From the NCBI RefSeq assembly GCF_001544835.2, contig NZ_FCNX02000001.1:1-64000 (forward strand): a stretch of 64,000 bases of DNA. The letters are read 5' to 3'. Under the pieces are notes generated by a model. The model did not search any database. It worked only from the letters and a program-made list of their open reading frames with translations, and was not told where the DNA came from. Source of the DNA: Caballeronia fortuita (GTDB lineage: Bacteria; Pseudomonadota; Gammaproteobacteria; Burkholderiales; Burkholderiaceae). Both the position numbers and the translations under genes were made by a program. Positions 36,193 through 45,995 of this stretch are shown here, one piece after another (position 1 is the stretch's first letter; the number at the start of each line of letters is the position of its first letter).

Positions 36193-36978
36193 TCATTCCG
36201 GGATGAAGTGTTTCTTCACGCCCTGCGCGGCGTTTCTGAGCAGCCCGAGATCCGCGCACACGGCGACGAACGTGCTGCCGAGCGCCAGATAGCGCTCCGC
36301 GTCTTCCTGGACCGTCGCGAGAATGCCGCTCGGCTTGCCCGCCGCGTGCGCGCGCTCGAATACATGGGCGATGACCGCCTGCACGTCCGGATGGTTCGCA
36401 TCGCCGATATGTCCGTACGACGCGGCAAGATCCGACGGGCCGACGAACAGCGCATCGATGCCCTCCACCGCGATGATCTCGTCGATCGCTTCGACCGCCG
36501 CGCGGCTTTCGATCTGCACCGCGACGCTGATGTTGTCGTTCGCGATCTGAAGATAGTTCGGCACCGTGCCGTAACGGTTGCCGCGGTGCCCGACCGATAC
36601 GCCGCGTATGCCTTGGGGAGGATAGCGCGTCGAGGCGACGGCGCGCTCGGCGTCGGCGGCGCTGTCGACAAACGGAATCAGGAAGTTGACGAAGCCGCTG
36701 TCGAGCAACTTCTTGATGACGACGGCATCGTTCGCCTGCGGACGCACGACAGGCGCGCTCGGGCTGTCTTTCAGCGCCATCAGTTGCGGAATGAGCGTGA
36801 GCGCGTCATTGGGCGCGTGTTCGGCGTCGAGCAGCATCCAGTCGAATCCGACGACGCCGACAAGCTCGGTGGCGATCGGGCTTGCGAGCGACATCCAGCA
36901 GCCGATCAGCCGCTTGCGCTCCCGCAGTGACGTTCGGAAAGCGTTGGGCAGCGGTTGGTACGGTGACGAAGACGGCAT
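36193..36978 (-). CDS. garL: 2-dehydro-3-deoxyglucarate aldolase
   Basis: The product is 261 aa, HpcH/HpaI aldolase family. It cleaves 5-keto-4-deoxyglucarate to pyruvate and tartronate semialdehyde. The substrate Arg is in '[10 protein letters not shown]', the metal Glu in '[13 protein letters not shown]' and Asp in '[12 protein letters not shown]'; '[12 protein letters not shown]' is also typical. AGGGAG before ATG 36978 sets the start. It is first in the garL-garR transcript, and a GTCTGATAAC motif (minus strand, 37031-37040) lies 53 bases before it. A GntR/FadR regulator is divergent. Confidence 0.94.
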   Translation of the reverse strand: MPSSSPYQPLPNAFRTSLRERKRLIGCWMSLASPIATELVGVVGFDWMLLDAEHAPNDALTLIPQLMALKDSPSAPVVRPQANDAVVIKKLLDSGFVNFLIPFVDSAADAERAVASTRYPPQGIRGVSVGHRGNRYGTVPNYLQIANDNISVAVQIESRAAVEAIDEIIAVEGIDALFVGPSDLAASYGHIGDANHPDVQAVIAHVFERAHAAGKPSGILATVQEDAERYLALGSTFVAVCADLGLLRNAAQGVKKHFIPE

Positions 36979-37030
36979 GGTGTCTCCCTGTGATGACGGC
37001 GATCCGTGGAAAGCGGTTTTGTCCGATGTA

Positions 37031-37040
37031 GTTATCAGAC
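37031..37040. promoter_or_regulatory. Operator-like motif before garL
   Basis: On the minus strand it reads GTCTGATAAC, matching nine of ten bases of the motif before gudD. It lies in the region between garL and the divergent GntR-type regulator. Confidence 0.45.
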
Positions 37041-37241
37041 GTCTTAACACAGAGTACTGCGAGTCGAGCGTGGTTCGACAGCGGCGTTAACCCTGACTTG
37101 CTTGATTTCTCGGCGGATCTGCGACCGCTTCGTCGTTCTTTCTCATACGATGTCTTATATCGAGGCACATCTATCCGTACGTTTGACGAATGCTGGCGTG
37201 GACAGCAAGATTCGTCGTCTGTCTCTCATAAGCACACAAAC

Positions 37242-37946
37242 ATGGCCAGTCTCACCGATAAAGTTGTCGCCACGCTTTCCGAAGATATCGAACGCGGTGT
37301 GCTGCGTCCCGGCGACAAGCTTCCTACTGAAGCCGCGTTGATGAAACAGTTGTCGGTGAGCCGCTCCGTCGTGCGGGAGGCGGTGTCGCGTCTGCAGGCC
37401 GCGAGCGTCGTGGAAACGCGGCATGGTGTCGGCACGTTCGTTCGCGCGCAGGAAGATCGCGAATCGGTGCGCCTGGCCGACGCGGACTTGTCGAATCTGC
37501 TCGACATCATGGCGATCATCGAGTTTCGCATCGATCTCGAAGGCGCAGCCGCCGCGCTCGCCGCCTCGCGTCGCACTGACGCGAATCTGCAGCAGATCGC
37601 GGCGGCGCTCGAACGCTTCGAGGCGCAACTCGCGAGCGGCAGTACGGATGTGCTGCAACACGACGTCGAGTTCCATTTGCAGATCGCGCGCGCGAGCGGT
37701 AATCGTTATTTCTATGATGTGCTCAGTCAGATGGGACGCGGCGTCAGTCCGCGCACGCGACTCGGCAAGGCGGAGATCGCCGAGCTCGATCAGATTGGAC
37801 GCCTGCGCAATGTGCTCGACGAGCACAAGGCGATCTATCGCGCGATCGAGCGTCAGGATCCCGATGACGCGCGTGCGGCAATGCGATTGCATCTGAGCAA
37901 CAGCCGGCAACGGTTGAGGCAAGTGCATGGCACGACGCCCGCGTAA
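37242..37946 (+). CDS. GntR/FadR-family transcriptional regulator of the glucarate genes
   Basis: The product is 234 aa. The winged-helix DNA-binding domain is at the N-terminus ('VLRPGDKLPTEAALMKQLSVS', 'REAVSRLQAASVVETRHGVGTFV'). The C-terminal FCD domain, about residues 95-220, has the metal-binding Asp and His in 'HDVEFHLQIARASGN' and 'EHKAIYRAIERQDPDDARAAMRLHL'. It is divergent from garL across about 260 bp. The FCD class usually binds organic or sugar acids, so D-glucarate or a pathway product is the likely inducer. The start 'MASLTDKVV' is preferred; no strong ribosome site is present. Confidence 0.9.
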   Translation: MASLTDKVVATLSEDIERGVLRPGDKLPTEAALMKQLSVSRSVVREAVSRLQAASVVETRHGVGTFVRAQEDRESVRLADADLSNLLDIMAIIEFRIDLEGAAAALAASRRTDANLQQIAAALERFEAQLASGSTDVLQHDVEFHLQIARASGNRYFYDVLSQMGRGVSPRTRLGKAEIAELDQIGRLRNVLDEHKAIYRAIERQDPDDARAAMRLHLSNSRQRLRQVHGTTPA

Positions 37947-38534
37947 CGCTACGCTTTTGAGCAAGGCGGCCACGTTGCTTAAGTAAACAGAAGAGTTCGT
38001 ATGTATACGTGGTAGTAGTTAACAAGCCTCCCGCATTTCAGTGGATAACTCATCGTGCGCGTTTCGCGTCAGGGACTTACCGCGTAAACAACTTCGGTAT
38101 ATCGGTTCCGGTTTCCGGCTGAACCTTGAACAACTATCGAGCGTCCGGAGCAAACGTCGAGTTATTCAGAAAGCGCCAACAGTAAACACAGCCGGCTGCC
38201 AACAAGGTTGTCCACAGGCGCGCGTACGCTCGCGCCGATCTTCATCTTTGTCGAGTTCGCCTGGAACCTCGGAATGCGCGGCTGTGGCTATCGTAGTAGC
38301 GCGTCACTGACCTCCGTGTCTTCAGGACTCGTCAGGTCGAGATCAAGAATATCGATGTAGATTAGTACACCGTTTCGATTTTTCGGCTGAGCGAGTGGCG
38401 TCGCGAATACGGGTAAAAAGCGTGTCACCGAGTCCGTTGCATCGATATCGGTGGCTTCTCGTCGCGCTAACGAAAAAGGTCCGCGTCTGCACGCGGACCT
38501 TTTGTCTTCTTCTTCAGAGCTTGCCGACGAACGC
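37947..38534. other. Intergenic region of 588 bp with DnaA-box-like sequences
   Basis: No gene with a recognisable family is seen. It is AT-richer than its flanks. Three near-matches to the DnaA box TTATNCACA, each with one mismatch, lie at 38040-38048 (minus), 38162-38170 and 38208-38216. The right end holds the glmS terminator at 38473-38505. Confidence 0.5.
38473..38505. terminator. Terminator downstream of glmS
   Basis: AAAAGGTCCGCG pairs with CGCGGACCTTTT over a six-base loop. A-rich and T-rich flanks suit either direction, and glmS ends 30 bases away on the minus strand. Confidence 0.9.
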
Positions 38535-40352
38535 TTATTCCACCGTCACCGACTTCGCCAGGTTTCGCGGCTTGTCGACGTCCGTGCCGCGCGCGCACGC
38601 CGTGTGATACGCGAGCAACTGCAGCGGCACGATGTGCAGGATCGGCGACAGCGCTCCGTAGTGTTCCGGCATCCGGATGACATGAATGCCGTCTTCACTG
38701 ACGATGCGCGTATCGGAATCCGCGAACACGTACAGCTCGCCGCCGCGCGCGCGCACTTCCTGCATGTTCGACTTCAGCTTTTCGAGCAGCGCGTCGTTCG
38801 GCGCGACGGTCACGACCGGCATCGCTTCGGTCACGAGCGCGAGCGGGCCGTGCTTCAATTCACCCGCCGGATACGCTTCCGCGTGGATGTACGAAATTTC
38901 CTTGAGCTTCAGCGCGCCTTCGAGCGCGATCGGATAGTGCAGGCCGCGTCCGAGGAAGAGCGCATTCTCCTTGCGCGCGAACTCTTCCGACCACGCGATG
39001 ATCTGCGGCTCCAGCGCGAGCACGCTGTTCAGCGCGGCCGGCAAGTGGCGCAGTTGCGTGAAGTACGCGGCTTCCTGCTTCGCGTCGACGTGACCGCGCA
39101 ACTTCGCGAGCGTCACCGCGAGCACGAAGAGGCCGACGAGCTGCGTCGTGAACGCCTTCGTCGATGCCACGCCGATTTCCGTTCCAGCGTGCGTGAGGAA
39201 CGCCATTTCGGTCTGACGCACCATCGCGCTCGTCGCGACGTTGCATACCGCAAGCGTGTGCTTGTGACCGAGCGATTGCGCGTGCTTGAGCGCGGCGAGC
39301 GTATCGGCGGTTTCGCCCGATTGCGAGATCGTGACGACGAGCGCCTTCGGGTTCGGCACCGACTCGCGATAGCGATACTCGCTCGCGATCTCGACCTGCG
39401 TCGGAATCTTCGCGATCGATTCGAGCCAGTATTTCGCCGTCACGCCCGAGTAGTAGCTCGTGCCGCACGCGAGAATCAGGATGCTGTCGACTTGCGAGAA
39501 GGCATCGCGCGCGGCATCGCCGAAGAGGCTCGCGCTGAACTCATCGGCTTGCGGAATCGTATCGGTGATCGCGCGCGGCTGCTCGAAGATTTCCTTCTGC
39601 ATGAAGTGGCGATACGGCCCGAGTTCCACCGCGCCGCCGTACGCCGTCACGACGCGCACTTCGCGCTCGGCGGGCACGCCTTCACGATCGACGATTTTCA
39701 CGCCTTCAAGACCGATCTCCACCACGTCGCCTTCTTCGAGGAACGCGAAGCGGTCGGTGCTGCCGGCAAGCGCCAGCGCATCGGATGCGAGGAAGTTCTC
39801 GCCCTCGCCCACACCGACGACGAGCGGCGAGCCCTGGCGCGCGCCCACCACCGTGTGCGGCTGGTTCTTGTGCATCACCGCGATCGCATATGCGCCGTGC
39901 AATTGCTTCACGGCCTCGCGCACGGTCTGGAACAGATCGCCGCGATACATGCTGTGGATCAGATGCGCGATGACTTCGGTATCGGTCTGCGAGACGAACT
40001 CGTAGCCTTTGCCCTTCAGCATTTCGCGCAGCGATTCGTAGTTCTCGATGATGCCGTTGTGCACGAGCGCGACGGCATCGCGCGAGAAGATCGGGTGCGC
40101 GTTGTCGGTGACGGGCGCGCCGTGCGTGGCCCAGCGCGTGTGCGCGATGCCGGTCATGCCGCCGAGATTGGTGTCGCGCACTTGCGCGTCGAGATCGGAC
40201 ACGCGCGCGACGCTGCGCGCGCGGCGCGGCTCGCCGTGACTCAGAACGGCCACGCCGCACGAGTCGTAGCCGCGATATTCGAGCCGGCGCAGGCCTTCGA
40301 CCAGCACCGAGACGATGTTACGTTGCGCTACCGCGCCGACAATTCCGCACAT
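38535..40352 (-). CDS. glmS: Glutamine--fructose-6-phosphate aminotransferase (isomerizing)
   Basis: The product is 605 aa, the normal length. It makes glucosamine-6-phosphate, the first step to UDP-GlcNAc. The N-terminus '[14 protein letters not shown]' exposes Cys2 as glutaminase nucleophile once Met is removed, followed by '[11 protein letters not shown]'. Two SIS domains contain '[11 protein letters not shown]' and later '[22 protein letters not shown]'. The C-terminal 'AKSVTVE' is typical. It lies 82 bp after glmU on the same strand, so both steps of UDP-GlcNAc supply are together. No glmS ribozyme or sRNA is seen. Confidence 0.97.
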   Translation of the reverse strand: MCGIVGAVAQRNIVSVLVEGLRRLEYRGYDSCGVAVLSHGEPRRARSVARVSDLDAQVRDTNLGGMTGIAHTRWATHGAPVTDNAHPIFSRDAVALVHNGIIENYESLREMLKGKGYEFVSQTDTEVIAHLIHSMYRGDLFQTVREAVKQLHGAYAIAVMHKNQPHTVVGARQGSPLVVGVGEGENFLASDALALAGSTDRFAFLEEGDVVEIGLEGVKIVDREGVPAEREVRVVTAYGGAVELGPYRHFMQKEIFEQPRAITDTIPQADEFSASLFGDAARDAFSQVDSILILACGTSYYSGVTAKYWLESIAKIPTQVEIASEYRYRESVPNPKALVVTISQSGETADTLAALKHAQSLGHKHTLAVCNVATSAMVRQTEMAFLTHAGTEIGVASTKAFTTQLVGLFVLAVTLAKLRGHVDAKQEAAYFTQLRHLPAALNSVLALEPQIIAWSEEFARKENALFLGRGLHYPIALEGALKLKEISYIHAEAYPAGELKHGPLALVTEAMPVVTVAPNDALLEKLKSNMQEVRARGGELYVFADSDTRIVSEDGIHVIRMPEHYGALSPILHIVPLQLLAYHTACARGTDVDKPRNLAKSVTVE

Positions 40353-40434
40353 GGACGTTCTTCCTCTGAAACTTGCATTCGAAAGCGCGATGCGGATAAC
40401 ACCGCGCGCGTTGGGCCAGATCTGACTGCCAGCC

Positions 40435-41796
40435 TTACGATTTCTTCTTCACCGGGCGCTTGTAGCCCGTCTTGCTGACCTGCGTCTTCTCGTTGAGCAC
40501 GAGTTCGCCTTCTCCCACATCCTTCCATACCGTCGTGCCCGCCGCGATCGTCACGCCGCGGCCGACGCGCACCGGCGCGACCAGTTGCGTATCCGATCCG
40601 ACGAACACGTCGTCTTCGATCACCGTCCGATGCTTGTTCGCGCCGTCGTAATTGCAGGTGATCGTGCCCGCGCCGATATTGACGCGCGCGCCGACATCCG
40701 AATCGCCGACATAGCTGAGATGGTTCGCCTTCGAGCCATGACCGAGCACCGCATTTTTCACTTCGACGAAATTGCCGACGTGCGCCTCATCGCCGAGCAC
40801 GGCGCCCGGACGCAGCCGCGCGTACGGACCGAGCACGACGTTCGCGCCGGTCTTGCCGCCTTCGATATGCGTGTATGCATCGACACGCGTGCCCGCGCCG
40901 ATATCGGCATCGCGGATCACGCAATTCGGGCCGATCGTCACGTTGTCCGCGAGCGTCACGCGCCCTTCGAACACGCAGTTCACGTCGATCGACACATCCG
41001 CGCCGCATTCGAGCGTGCCGCGCACGTCGATGCGCGCCGGGTCCATCAGCGTCACGCCGGCATCGAGCAACGCATTCGCGACGTTGCGCTGATGGATGCG
41101 CTCCAGTTCCGCGAGCTGAATCTTGCTGTTCACGCCGAGCGTTTCCCATTCGGCGTCCGGCTGCGCGGTCACGACTTCGACGCCCGCTTCGATCGCGCGC
41201 TCGACGACGTCCGTCAGATAGAACTCGCCCTGCGCGTTGTTGTTCTTCAGCGACGCGAGCCACGTTTCGAGCGTGCGCGTCGGCGTGATGACGATGCCGG
41301 TGTTGATCTCCGCGATGCGCCGCTCTTCTTCGCTCGCATCTTTCTGTTCGACGATCTTGCGTACCTTGCCGCCCGCGTCGCGCACGATGCGCCCGTAGCC
41401 GGCCGGATCGCTCACGTCGACCGTCAGCACGCCGTAGCGCTCGGCGCCCGCGGCATGGATCAGGCGTTCGAGCGTGCTTGCGCGCGTCAGCGGCACATCG
41501 CCGTACAGCACGAGCGTCGGCACCGACGGATCGAGCAGCGGCAGCGCCTGCTGAACGGCGTGCCCCGTGCCGAGCTGCTTGTCCTGCAGCGCGAACTGGA
41601 CATCCGGCGCGCCGACGGCTTCGCGGACCTTGTCCGCGCCATGCCCGACGACGACGACGAGCCGCGTCGGCGACAGCGTGCGCGCCGTATCGATGACGTG
41701 CGCGAGCAGCGGTTTGCCCGCCAATGTATGGAGTACTTTCGGCAAGGCGGAGCGCATGCGCTTGCCCATGCCGGCCGCCAGAATCACGATATTCAT
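40435..41796 (-). CDS. glmU: Bifunctional UDP-GlcNAc pyrophosphorylase / glucosamine-1-phosphate acetyltransferase
   Basis: The product is 453 aa. It acetylates glucosamine-1-phosphate and then attaches UMP. The N-terminal nucleotidyltransferase domain reads '[20 protein letters not shown]', and the C-terminal left-handed beta helix has hexapeptide repeats such as '[20 protein letters not shown]'. It is upstream of glmS. The frame opens 11 residues earlier, but 'MNIVILAAG' is the family start. UDP-GlcNAc made here also feeds the polysaccharide cluster at the right edge. Confidence 0.97.
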   Translation of the reverse strand: MNIVILAAGMGKRMRSALPKVLHTLAGKPLLAHVIDTARTLSPTRLVVVVGHGADKVREAVGAPDVQFALQDKQLGTGHAVQQALPLLDPSVPTLVLYGDVPLTRASTLERLIHAAGAERYGVLTVDVSDPAGYGRIVRDAGGKVRKIVEQKDASEEERRIAEINTGIVITPTRTLETWLASLKNNNAQGEFYLTDVVERAIEAGVEVVTAQPDAEWETLGVNSKIQLAELERIHQRNVANALLDAGVTLMDPARIDVRGTLECGADVSIDVNCVFEGRVTLADNVTIGPNCVIRDADIGAGTRVDAYTHIEGGKTGANVVLGPYARLRPGAVLGDEAHVGNFVEVKNAVLGHGSKANHLSYVGDSDVGARVNIGAGTITCNYDGANKHRTVIEDDVFVGSDTQLVAPVRVGRGVTIAAGTTVWKDVGEGELVLNEKTQVSKTGYKRPVKKKS

Positions 41797-41892
41797 CGCT
41801 GAAGCCTTGCTGGTATGACGAGCCGCCAATCTATCACGCGGCTCTTTGGCGCAATGCGGCGAATCCCACGTTGCGCCTTATTGGATAAAGGG

Positions 41893-42864
41893 TTACAGGT
41901 CGTCGAACTGCACAATTGAAACCGTACCGGACGATCCTGACGGTTCGGTTGCACACGGTTCCTCGTCGAACGCGATATCGCCCTGCGGATCGGCTTCGCC
42001 CGTCGCGCGCAATCCGGCGAACGGAAACAGTTTGCTGTCCATCAGATGCGACGGCACCACGTTCGACAGCGCACTGAACATGTTGTCCACGCGCCCCGGA
42101 AAGCGCTTGTCCCATTCGCGGACCAGCGCCTTCATTTCGGCGCGCTTCAGATTCGGCTGGCTGCCGCACAGGTTGCACGGGATGATCGGAAATTCGCGCA
42201 GCTCGGCGTACTTTTCCAGATCGACTTCCTTCACGTAAGCGAGCGGACGGATGACGACGTTCCTGCCGTCATCGGACTGCAGCTTGGGCGGCATGCCCTT
42301 CAGCTTGCCGCCATAGAACATGTTCAGCAGCAGCGTCTGGATGATGTCGTCGCGATGATGGCCGAGCGCGATCTTGGTCGCGCCGAGCTCGCCCGCGACG
42401 CGATACAGAATGCCGCGCCGCAGCCGCGAGCACAGCGAACATGTGGTCTTGCCTTCCGGCACGAGCCGCTTGACGATGCTGTACGTGTCCTGATTTTCGA
42501 TGTGAAACGGAATATCGAGCTTGCTCAGATATTCCGGCAGCACGTGCTCCGGAAAGCCCGGCTGCTTCTGATCGAGATTGACGGCGACGATCTCGAAGTT
42601 GATCGGCGCGCGCTCGCGCAGGCGCATGAGGATGTCGAGCATCGCGTAGCTGTCCTTGCCGCCGGACAGGCACACCATGACCTTGTCGCCTTTCTCGATC
42701 ATGTTGAAGTCGCCGATCGCCTCGCCGACCTGGCGCGCGATCCGCTTGAACAACTTGTTGTTCTCGTACGCTTCCTTCTGCTGGCGCTTCGTCATCGCCT
42801 CGCGTGCGGGCTTTTGCGGCTCGGCGGTTTCGGCTGCGCCTTCGATCGTGTCACGCGCGTTCAT
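41893..42864 (-). CDS. ttcA: tRNA 2-thiocytidine biosynthesis protein TtcA
   Basis: The product is 323 aa. It thiolates cytidine 32 of some tRNAs. The ATP PP-loop is '[15 protein letters not shown]', and the Fe-S/sulfur cysteines are in '[12 protein letters not shown]' and a later 'IPCNLCGSQ', as required. The start 'MNARDTIEG' (42864) overlaps the folB stop by ATGA, so the two are coupled, and GAGGAACG precedes it. Extra residues upstream of this Met in frame are not conserved. Confidence 0.95.
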   Translation of the reverse strand: MNARDTIEGAAETAEPQKPAREAMTKRQQKEAYENNKLFKRIARQVGEAIGDFNMIEKGDKVMVCLSGGKDSYAMLDILMRLRERAPINFEIVAVNLDQKQPGFPEHVLPEYLSKLDIPFHIENQDTYSIVKRLVPEGKTTCSLCSRLRRGILYRVAGELGATKIALGHHRDDIIQTLLLNMFYGGKLKGMPPKLQSDDGRNVVIRPLAYVKEVDLEKYAELREFPIIPCNLCGSQPNLKRAEMKALVREWDKRFPGRVDNMFSALSNVVPSHLMDSKLFPFAGLRATGEADPQGDIAFDEEPCATEPSGSSGTVSIVQFDDL

Positions 42865-43262
42865 GCTCGTTCCTCTTTGATGCGGAAGACTTCGACGCCG
42901 ACCGCGTCGCAGTCCGGATAGACATCGGGCTTTTCCGTCGATACGGCCACCGCACGCACGTTCGGATGCGCGAGCAGCGCGGCGGCGACGTCGTCGCACA
43001 GCGTTTCCTGCAAGTGGATGTGCCCGCGCTTCACGCGCTCGGCGATGGTTGCGCGCATGAAGTCGTAATCGACGACTTCGGCCAGCTTGTCCGCGACGGG
43101 CGTCGACAGCGCGAGCGGCACGTACAGCTCGACGTTGATGACGACGCGTTGCTCGCCGCGCTTCTCGAAGTCATGCACGCCGATGTTGATGCGCACTTCG
43201 TAGTTGCGCAGAAAAAGCCGCCGGCAATCGGTCAGCCGGGGATGCGAGAGTGCGGCAAGCAT
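42861..43262 (-). CDS. folB: Dihydroneopterin aldolase
   Basis: The product is 133 aa. It cleaves or epimerises 7,8-dihydroneopterin in folate synthesis. Family features are '[29 protein letters not shown]' and '[11 protein letters not shown]', with '[14 protein letters not shown]' holding the substrate-binding Glu. '[12 protein letters not shown]' ends the fold. Its stop overlaps ttcA by four bases and a pteridine-reductase-like gene lies 28 bp upstream, forming a three-gene operon. Confidence 0.92.
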   Translation of the reverse strand: MLAALSHPRLTDCRRLFLRNYEVRINIGVHDFEKRGEQRVVINVELYVPLALSTPVADKLAEVVDYDFMRATIAERVKRGHIHLQETLCDDVAAALLAHPNVRAVAVSTEKPDVYPDCDAVGVEVFRIKEERA

Positions 43263-43290
43263 GTTGGTTCCAGTATTCAGTAGACGCGGT

Positions 43291-44133
43291 TCATGGCTTT
43301 TGCGCGCCGATCATGTACATGACGTCGCGCGGGCTCGGCACGAGATGCTGGCCGCCATCGACGACGAGCGTCGTGCCGGTCACGCCGTGCGCATTCGCGA
43401 GAAAGCACGCGGCTTGCGCGACGTCATCGACGGTCGATGCGCGATTCAGCGGCGTCACGCGATGCGCCGATTCGAACGACGCGGGCGTCTGTCCGGCGGA
43501 AATCAGCGTCAAGCCCGGCGCCAGCCCGACGACGCGCAGCTTCGGCCCCAGCGCCTGCGCGAGCGCGACGGTCGCGTTTTCGAGCGCGGCCTTCGTCAGC
43601 GTGTAGGACAGGTAGTCCGGATTCATGTTGTACAGCTTCTGATCCAGCACGTTGATGACGACGCCGCGTTGCGTGCCGTCATCGCGAGCGGCCTCGGGCG
43701 TGATCTCGTGCAGCATGCGCGTGAGCGTGAGCGGCGCGGCGACGTTGACGGCGGTCATTTCCAGCAGCTTCGCGTAGCCGAAGTCGGTCGCGGTGTCTTC
43801 GTCGAAACGCGATGCGCAGTTCACCACGCAATTCAACCCTCCGAACGCCTCGGCGCACGCTGGCACGAGCCGCGCGACTTCCGCTTCGACGCTCAAGTCC
43901 GCCTTGAGCGCGACCGAGCGCCGCCCGAGCGCCTCGATTTGCGCGACCGTCTCGCGCGCTTCGTGCCCGGAATGGCCAAAGTGCACGGCCACGTCCCAGC
44001 CCTGCCGCGCGAATTCCAGCGCAATGCCTTGCCCGATGCGCTTCGCCGCGCCGGTCACGAGCACGGCGCGAGCGCGCGAAACGGAACCGGAAGAGGGCGA
44101 ATTGGGCGAAGAAAACGGCGTGGAAGCGCTCAT
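43291..44133 (-). CDS. SDR family oxidoreductase, pteridine reductase / FolM-like
   Basis: The product is 280 aa. The N-terminal cofactor loop is 'VLVTGAAKRIGQGIALEFARQGW' with the 'TGAAKR' of pteridine reductases. In place of the classical Ser-Tyr-Lys, the site has Asp164, Tyr177 and Lys181 ('LDQKLYN' and 'LSYTLTKAAL'), the same spacing as the Asp-Tyr-Lys triad of PTR1. A 20-residue N-terminal tail is rich in Ser/Pro. It lies 28 bp upstream of folB, which supports reduction of dihydro(mona)pterin or another pterin. It is divergent from a methyltransferase gene. Confidence 0.85.
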   Translation of the reverse strand: MSASTPFSSPNSPSSGSVSRARAVLVTGAAKRIGQGIALEFARQGWDVAVHFGHSGHEARETVAQIEALGRRSVALKADLSVEAEVARLVPACAEAFGGLNCVVNCASRFDEDTATDFGYAKLLEMTAVNVAAPLTLTRMLHEITPEAARDDGTQRGVVINVLDQKLYNMNPDYLSYTLTKAALENATVALAQALGPKLRVVGLAPGLTLISAGQTPASFESAHRVTPLNRASTVDDVAQAACFLANAHGVTGTTLVVDGGQHLVPSPRDVMYMIGAQKP

Positions 44134-44134
44134 T

Positions 44135-44140
44135 TACAAT
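44135..44140 (+). promoter_or_regulatory. Possible -10 element just before the MidA-like gene
   Basis: TACAAT ends seven bases before ATG 44147. No convincing -35 box is found at the usual distance. If used, transcription would start at or near the ATG itself. Confidence 0.25.
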
Positions 44141-44146
44141 ACTGGG

Positions 44147-45352
44147 ATGAATCCGAAAGCCAGACAATCCGATAGTTTACCTGCTCCGGGCGCCGACGCG
44201 CTCGCCCAGTCCGAGGCGCTGACCGGTCTGATCCGCGAGCGCATCGCCGCGGCGGGCGGCTGGCTGCCGTTCGACCGATACATGGACCTCGCGCTCTACG
44301 CGCCCGGCCTCGGCTACTACAGCGGCGGAGCGACTAAATTCGGGCGTCGGGCGGAAGACGGCAGCGATTTCGTCACCGCGCCGGAACTGTCCCCGCTTTT
44401 TGCGACAACGCTCGCGCGGCCGATCGCACAAGCGTTGCAGCAAAGCGACACCCGGCACTTGATGGAGTTCGGCGCGGGCACCGGCAAGCTCGCGGCGGGC
44501 TTGTTGAATGCGCTCGCCGGTCTCGATGTCGCGTTCGACAGCTATTCGATCGTCGATCTTTCGGGCGAGTTGCGCGCGCGTCAGCGCGAGACCATCGAAA
44601 AGGAAGCGGGCTTGCATGCGTCGAAGGTGAAATGGCTGGACGCGTTGCCGGATGGTTTCGACGGCGTCGTGATCGGCAACGAGGTGCTCGACGCGATGCC
44701 GGTGCGCCTCGTCGTGCGCAAGCTCGGCGCATGGCACGAGCGCGGCGTCGTGGTGCTGAACGACCGGTTTGCCTTCGATGACCGGCCGATTGCGCGGGAT
44801 GCGCAGATCGATTTGATCGATGCCGCTATCGACGAGGCGAACGACGAGCCTTTTGCCGAATACCTCACGGAGACGCACGAGGCCGCGCTCGCGTTCACCA
44901 AGACCGTTTGCACGATGCTTACGCGCGGCGCGGCGTTTTTCATCGATTACGGCTTTCCGCGACGCGAGTTCTACCACGCGCAGCGCGCGACGGGCACGTT
45001 GATGTGCCATTACCGGCATCGCGCGCATGCGGATGCGTTTCTGTACCCGGGATTGCAGGACATCACGGCGCATGTCGAGTTTACGGGTATCGCGGAAGCG
45101 GGCGTGGAGACGGGCGCGGATTTGCTCGGGTTCACGTCGCAGGCGCGGTTTCTGATGAACGCCGGCATCACCGATGTGTTGAGCGCGCTCGATCCCGCCG
45201 ATGTGACGCGGTTTTTGCCAGCGGCGAATGCGGTGCAGAAGCTGCTGTCGGAAGCGGAGATGGGCGAGCTTTTCAAGGTGATTGCGTTCTCGCGCGGCAT
45301 CGACGGGACGCTCGACGCGTTTTCCACCGGGGACCGGTCACATACGCTATGA
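44147..45352 (+). CDS. SAM-dependent methyltransferase, MidA/NDUFAF7 family
   Basis: The product is 401 aa. The N-terminus has 'GWLPFDRYMDLALYAPGLGYYSGG' and 'DFVTAPELSPLFATTLA', family hallmarks. The SAM-binding loop is 'MEFGAGTGKLAAGLL', followed by 'GNEVLDAMPVRLV' and 'FFIDYGFPRREFYHAQR'. In mitochondria NDUFAF7 methylates an arginine of complex I; the bacterial role is less clear. The start 'MNPKARQSD' at 44147 leaves only 13 bases to the divergent SDR gene. A DUF2905 gene follows 10 bases on. Confidence 0.9.
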   Translation: MNPKARQSDSLPAPGADALAQSEALTGLIRERIAAAGGWLPFDRYMDLALYAPGLGYYSGGATKFGRRAEDGSDFVTAPELSPLFATTLARPIAQALQQSDTRHLMEFGAGTGKLAAGLLNALAGLDVAFDSYSIVDLSGELRARQRETIEKEAGLHASKVKWLDALPDGFDGVVIGNEVLDAMPVRLVVRKLGAWHERGVVVLNDRFAFDDRPIARDAQIDLIDAAIDEANDEPFAEYLTETHEAALAFTKTVCTMLTRGAAFFIDYGFPRREFYHAQRATGTLMCHYRHRAHADAFLYPGLQDITAHVEFTGIAEAGVETGADLLGFTSQARFLMNAGITDVLSALDPADVTRFLPAANAVQKLLSEAEMGELFKVIAFSRGIDGTLDAFSTGDRSHTL

Positions 45353-45362
45353 GTGCGTCGAT

Positions 45363-45557
45363 ATGATCCGCTGGCTTCTTACCACGTTCATCGCGCTCGC
45401 GATTCTCTCAGGGTCGCTGCCTTGGTTGAAGAAGTTCGGGATCGGGCGGTTGCCCGGAGATTTCACTTTGCGGATTTTTGGGCGGGAATACTCGTTTCCG
45501 TTTATGTCTACGCTCGTCTTGTCGGTTCTGCTGTCGTTGATTGTTCGGGCGCTTTAA
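45363..45557 (+). CDS. DUF2905 domain-containing small membrane protein
   Basis: The product is 64 aa. Two hydrophobic segments ('LTTFIALAILSGSL' and 'STLVLSVLLSLIVRAL') flank a short polar part with 'LGIGRLPGDF'-like sequence ('GIGRLPGDFTLRIFGREYSFPF'), the DUF2905 signature. It starts 10 bases after the MidA-like stop and is probably co-transcribed. Function is unknown. The foldback repeat begins 38 bases after its stop. Confidence 0.88.
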   Translation: MIRWLLTTFIALAILSGSLPWLKKFGIGRLPGDFTLRIFGREYSFPFMSTLVLSVLLSLIVRAL

Positions 45558-45594
45558 GGGTTTCTTGTCGTTGGATCCTGTATTCTTAGTGGTC

Positions 45595-45775
45595 TATTTG
45601 CGCTGCCCCTGTGCGGGGCGGCACCTACTTTCTTTGCTGCTGCAAAGAAAGTAGGCAAAGAAAGCAGCTTTTCAGGCCCGCGGTCACACGCACGTTGGGT
45701 AGTTCTCTCGTCCCAGGTGGCACTCGCCTAAAGAGTGCCCTCATTACAATCATCCGGCATGGCTCGCGCACGGTC
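45595..45775 (+). repeat. Left arm of the foldback element
   Basis: This is one of two inverted copies. It starts TATTTGCGCTGCCCC and ends near CGCGCACGGTC. It contains a perfect 14-bp internal stem with a TGCT loop. Confidence 0.85.
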
Positions 45776-45995
45776 CGCCGCCCGAAACCGTTAGGAGTGC
45801 TGGTTCAGCACGAAACAGTTCCGGCACAGCGCTTCGCGCTGCCGCCGGGTATGCAAGGGAAACCAATGTGTGGCGGACGCAGTGAGATGAAAGTGTTAGC
45901 AAAGAAGCGCGCGCAGACCCGATTGACCGATCGGCCGCGAAGCGGGCTGGAGCTATCTCGCGCTGTACCAAGTTGTTGGGTGATGCGATGTGGCA

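Noticed and set aside
38041-38310. An 89-codon plus-strand frame between the GntR-type regulator and glmS
   Set aside because: No ribosome site, mixed composition and no motif; the region looks non-coding.
38451-40478. A 675-codon plus-strand frame opposite glmS
   Set aside because: It is an antisense shadow of glmS; low-complexity Arg/His/Asp composition and no motif.
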